From the NCBI RefSeq assembly GCF_001431665.1, contig NZ_LLXV01000055.1, forward strand, positions 213,842 through 277,841: a stretch of DNA of 64,000 bases. The letters are read 5' to 3'. Positions 63,817 through 64,000 of this stretch are shown here, one piece after another (position 1 is the first letter of the stretch; each line of letters opens with the position of its first letter). Origin of the DNA: Stenotrophomonas beteli (GTDB lineage: Bacteria; Pseudomonadota; Gammaproteobacteria; Xanthomonadales; Xanthomonadaceae). The translations under genes were made by a program, and so were the position numbers. The notes beneath the pieces are model-generated. The model saw nothing but the letters and a program-made list of their open reading frames with translations. It was not told where the DNA came from and ran no database searches.

Positions 63817-63941
63817 CCTCAGAAGCAACAGCAACAGCAACAGTGGGCATTCCGTGGTTTGGCGGGGGGGGGCGGTTGCGGGAGACGCCGTCAACCCCGC
63901 TCCGCGGTCCGGCCCAGCCGCTGGCGGCTGTGCGTTCGGGC

Positions 63942-63966
63942 GCTTGCGAAGCAGTGCTTCGCAAGC
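63942..63966. repeat. Perfect 12-bp palindrome with 1-nt centre
   Basis: GCTTGCGAAGCA and TGCTTCGCAAGC flank a single G. It lies in the gene-free right end (63797-64000), which also has a CAACAG microsatellite near 63825-63842 and a G-tract near 63862. Confidence 0.6.
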
Positions 63967-64000
63967 ACAGCGCCCTCACCCATGGGGGCTTGGCCGCGGC

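Overview
The window is chromosomal DNA of a high-GC gammaproteobacterium in the Xanthomonadaceae, most likely the Stenotrophomonas maltophilia complex. The reasons are strong G/C preference at third codon positions, many short GTAG-headed palindromes of the SMAG type between genes (often as inverted pairs), a cyo quinol oxidase operon followed by an SCO protein, TonB-dependent receptors, a kexin-like serine protease, and a PhoP/PhoQ-like system in an operon with PepSY genes. Species identity is inferred from recalled family resemblance, not from a search.

Layout. 0-1 kb: a toxin-antitoxin module cut by the left edge (MerR/DUF433-like antitoxin, PIN-like toxin), then tRNA-Arg(CCG). 1.3-15.8 kb: ubiA, a short-chain fatty acid transporter, a Gln-rich mini-protein, a C92-type hydrolase, a lipoprotein, a zinc metallopeptidase coupled to a TPM-domain protein, a VOC protein, a hydrolase coupled to an AraC regulator, and a TonB receptor coupled to an apparently exported PLP enzyme. 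15.9-19.8 kb: two MocR-type regulators around a thioredoxin-like and a small membrane protein, with matching operator-like palindromes in front of both transcription units. 19.9-24.5 kb: cyoABCD-sco. 24.7-27.0 kb: kexin-like protease and a probable in-trans propeptide. 27.3-36.0 kb: DUF2231/PQQ sugar dehydrogenase pair, ExoD-like protein, Cof-type phosphatase, a second TonB receptor and comM.

36.2-48.1 kb is accessory in character: codon use is more relaxed, there are many unknown or damaged genes, and spacers are long. It holds a three-gene unit (radical SAM/SPASM enzyme, Tat-signal protein with a hydrophobic block, PH-like membrane protein), a frameshifted DUF998-like gene, a truncated gene, a helical-repeat protein, two small genes with non-ATG starts, and a SIR2 protein overlapping a second large ORF. 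That last pair looks like a split DSR1-type (SIR2-DUF4020) anti-phage protein. The radical SAM operon and the SIR2 pair are the best candidates for undescribed or unusual systems.

48.2-64 kb returns to core content: a DUF4279 protein, arr (rifampin ADP-ribosyltransferase), ubiK, a P-II protein, an LPS-kinase-like protein opposite lpxO, divergent speE/speA with an 11-bp inverted repeat between them, a PepSY-phoP-phoQ-like operon divergent from another PepSY gene with OmpR-family direct repeats between them, an FAD oxidoreductase with a lipocalin, and a large MscS-family channel. LpxO, the kinase-like protein, PhoPQ and the polyamine genes all bear on outer-membrane charge and cationic stress, so this end may act as an envelope-defence neighbourhood; that grouping is inference.
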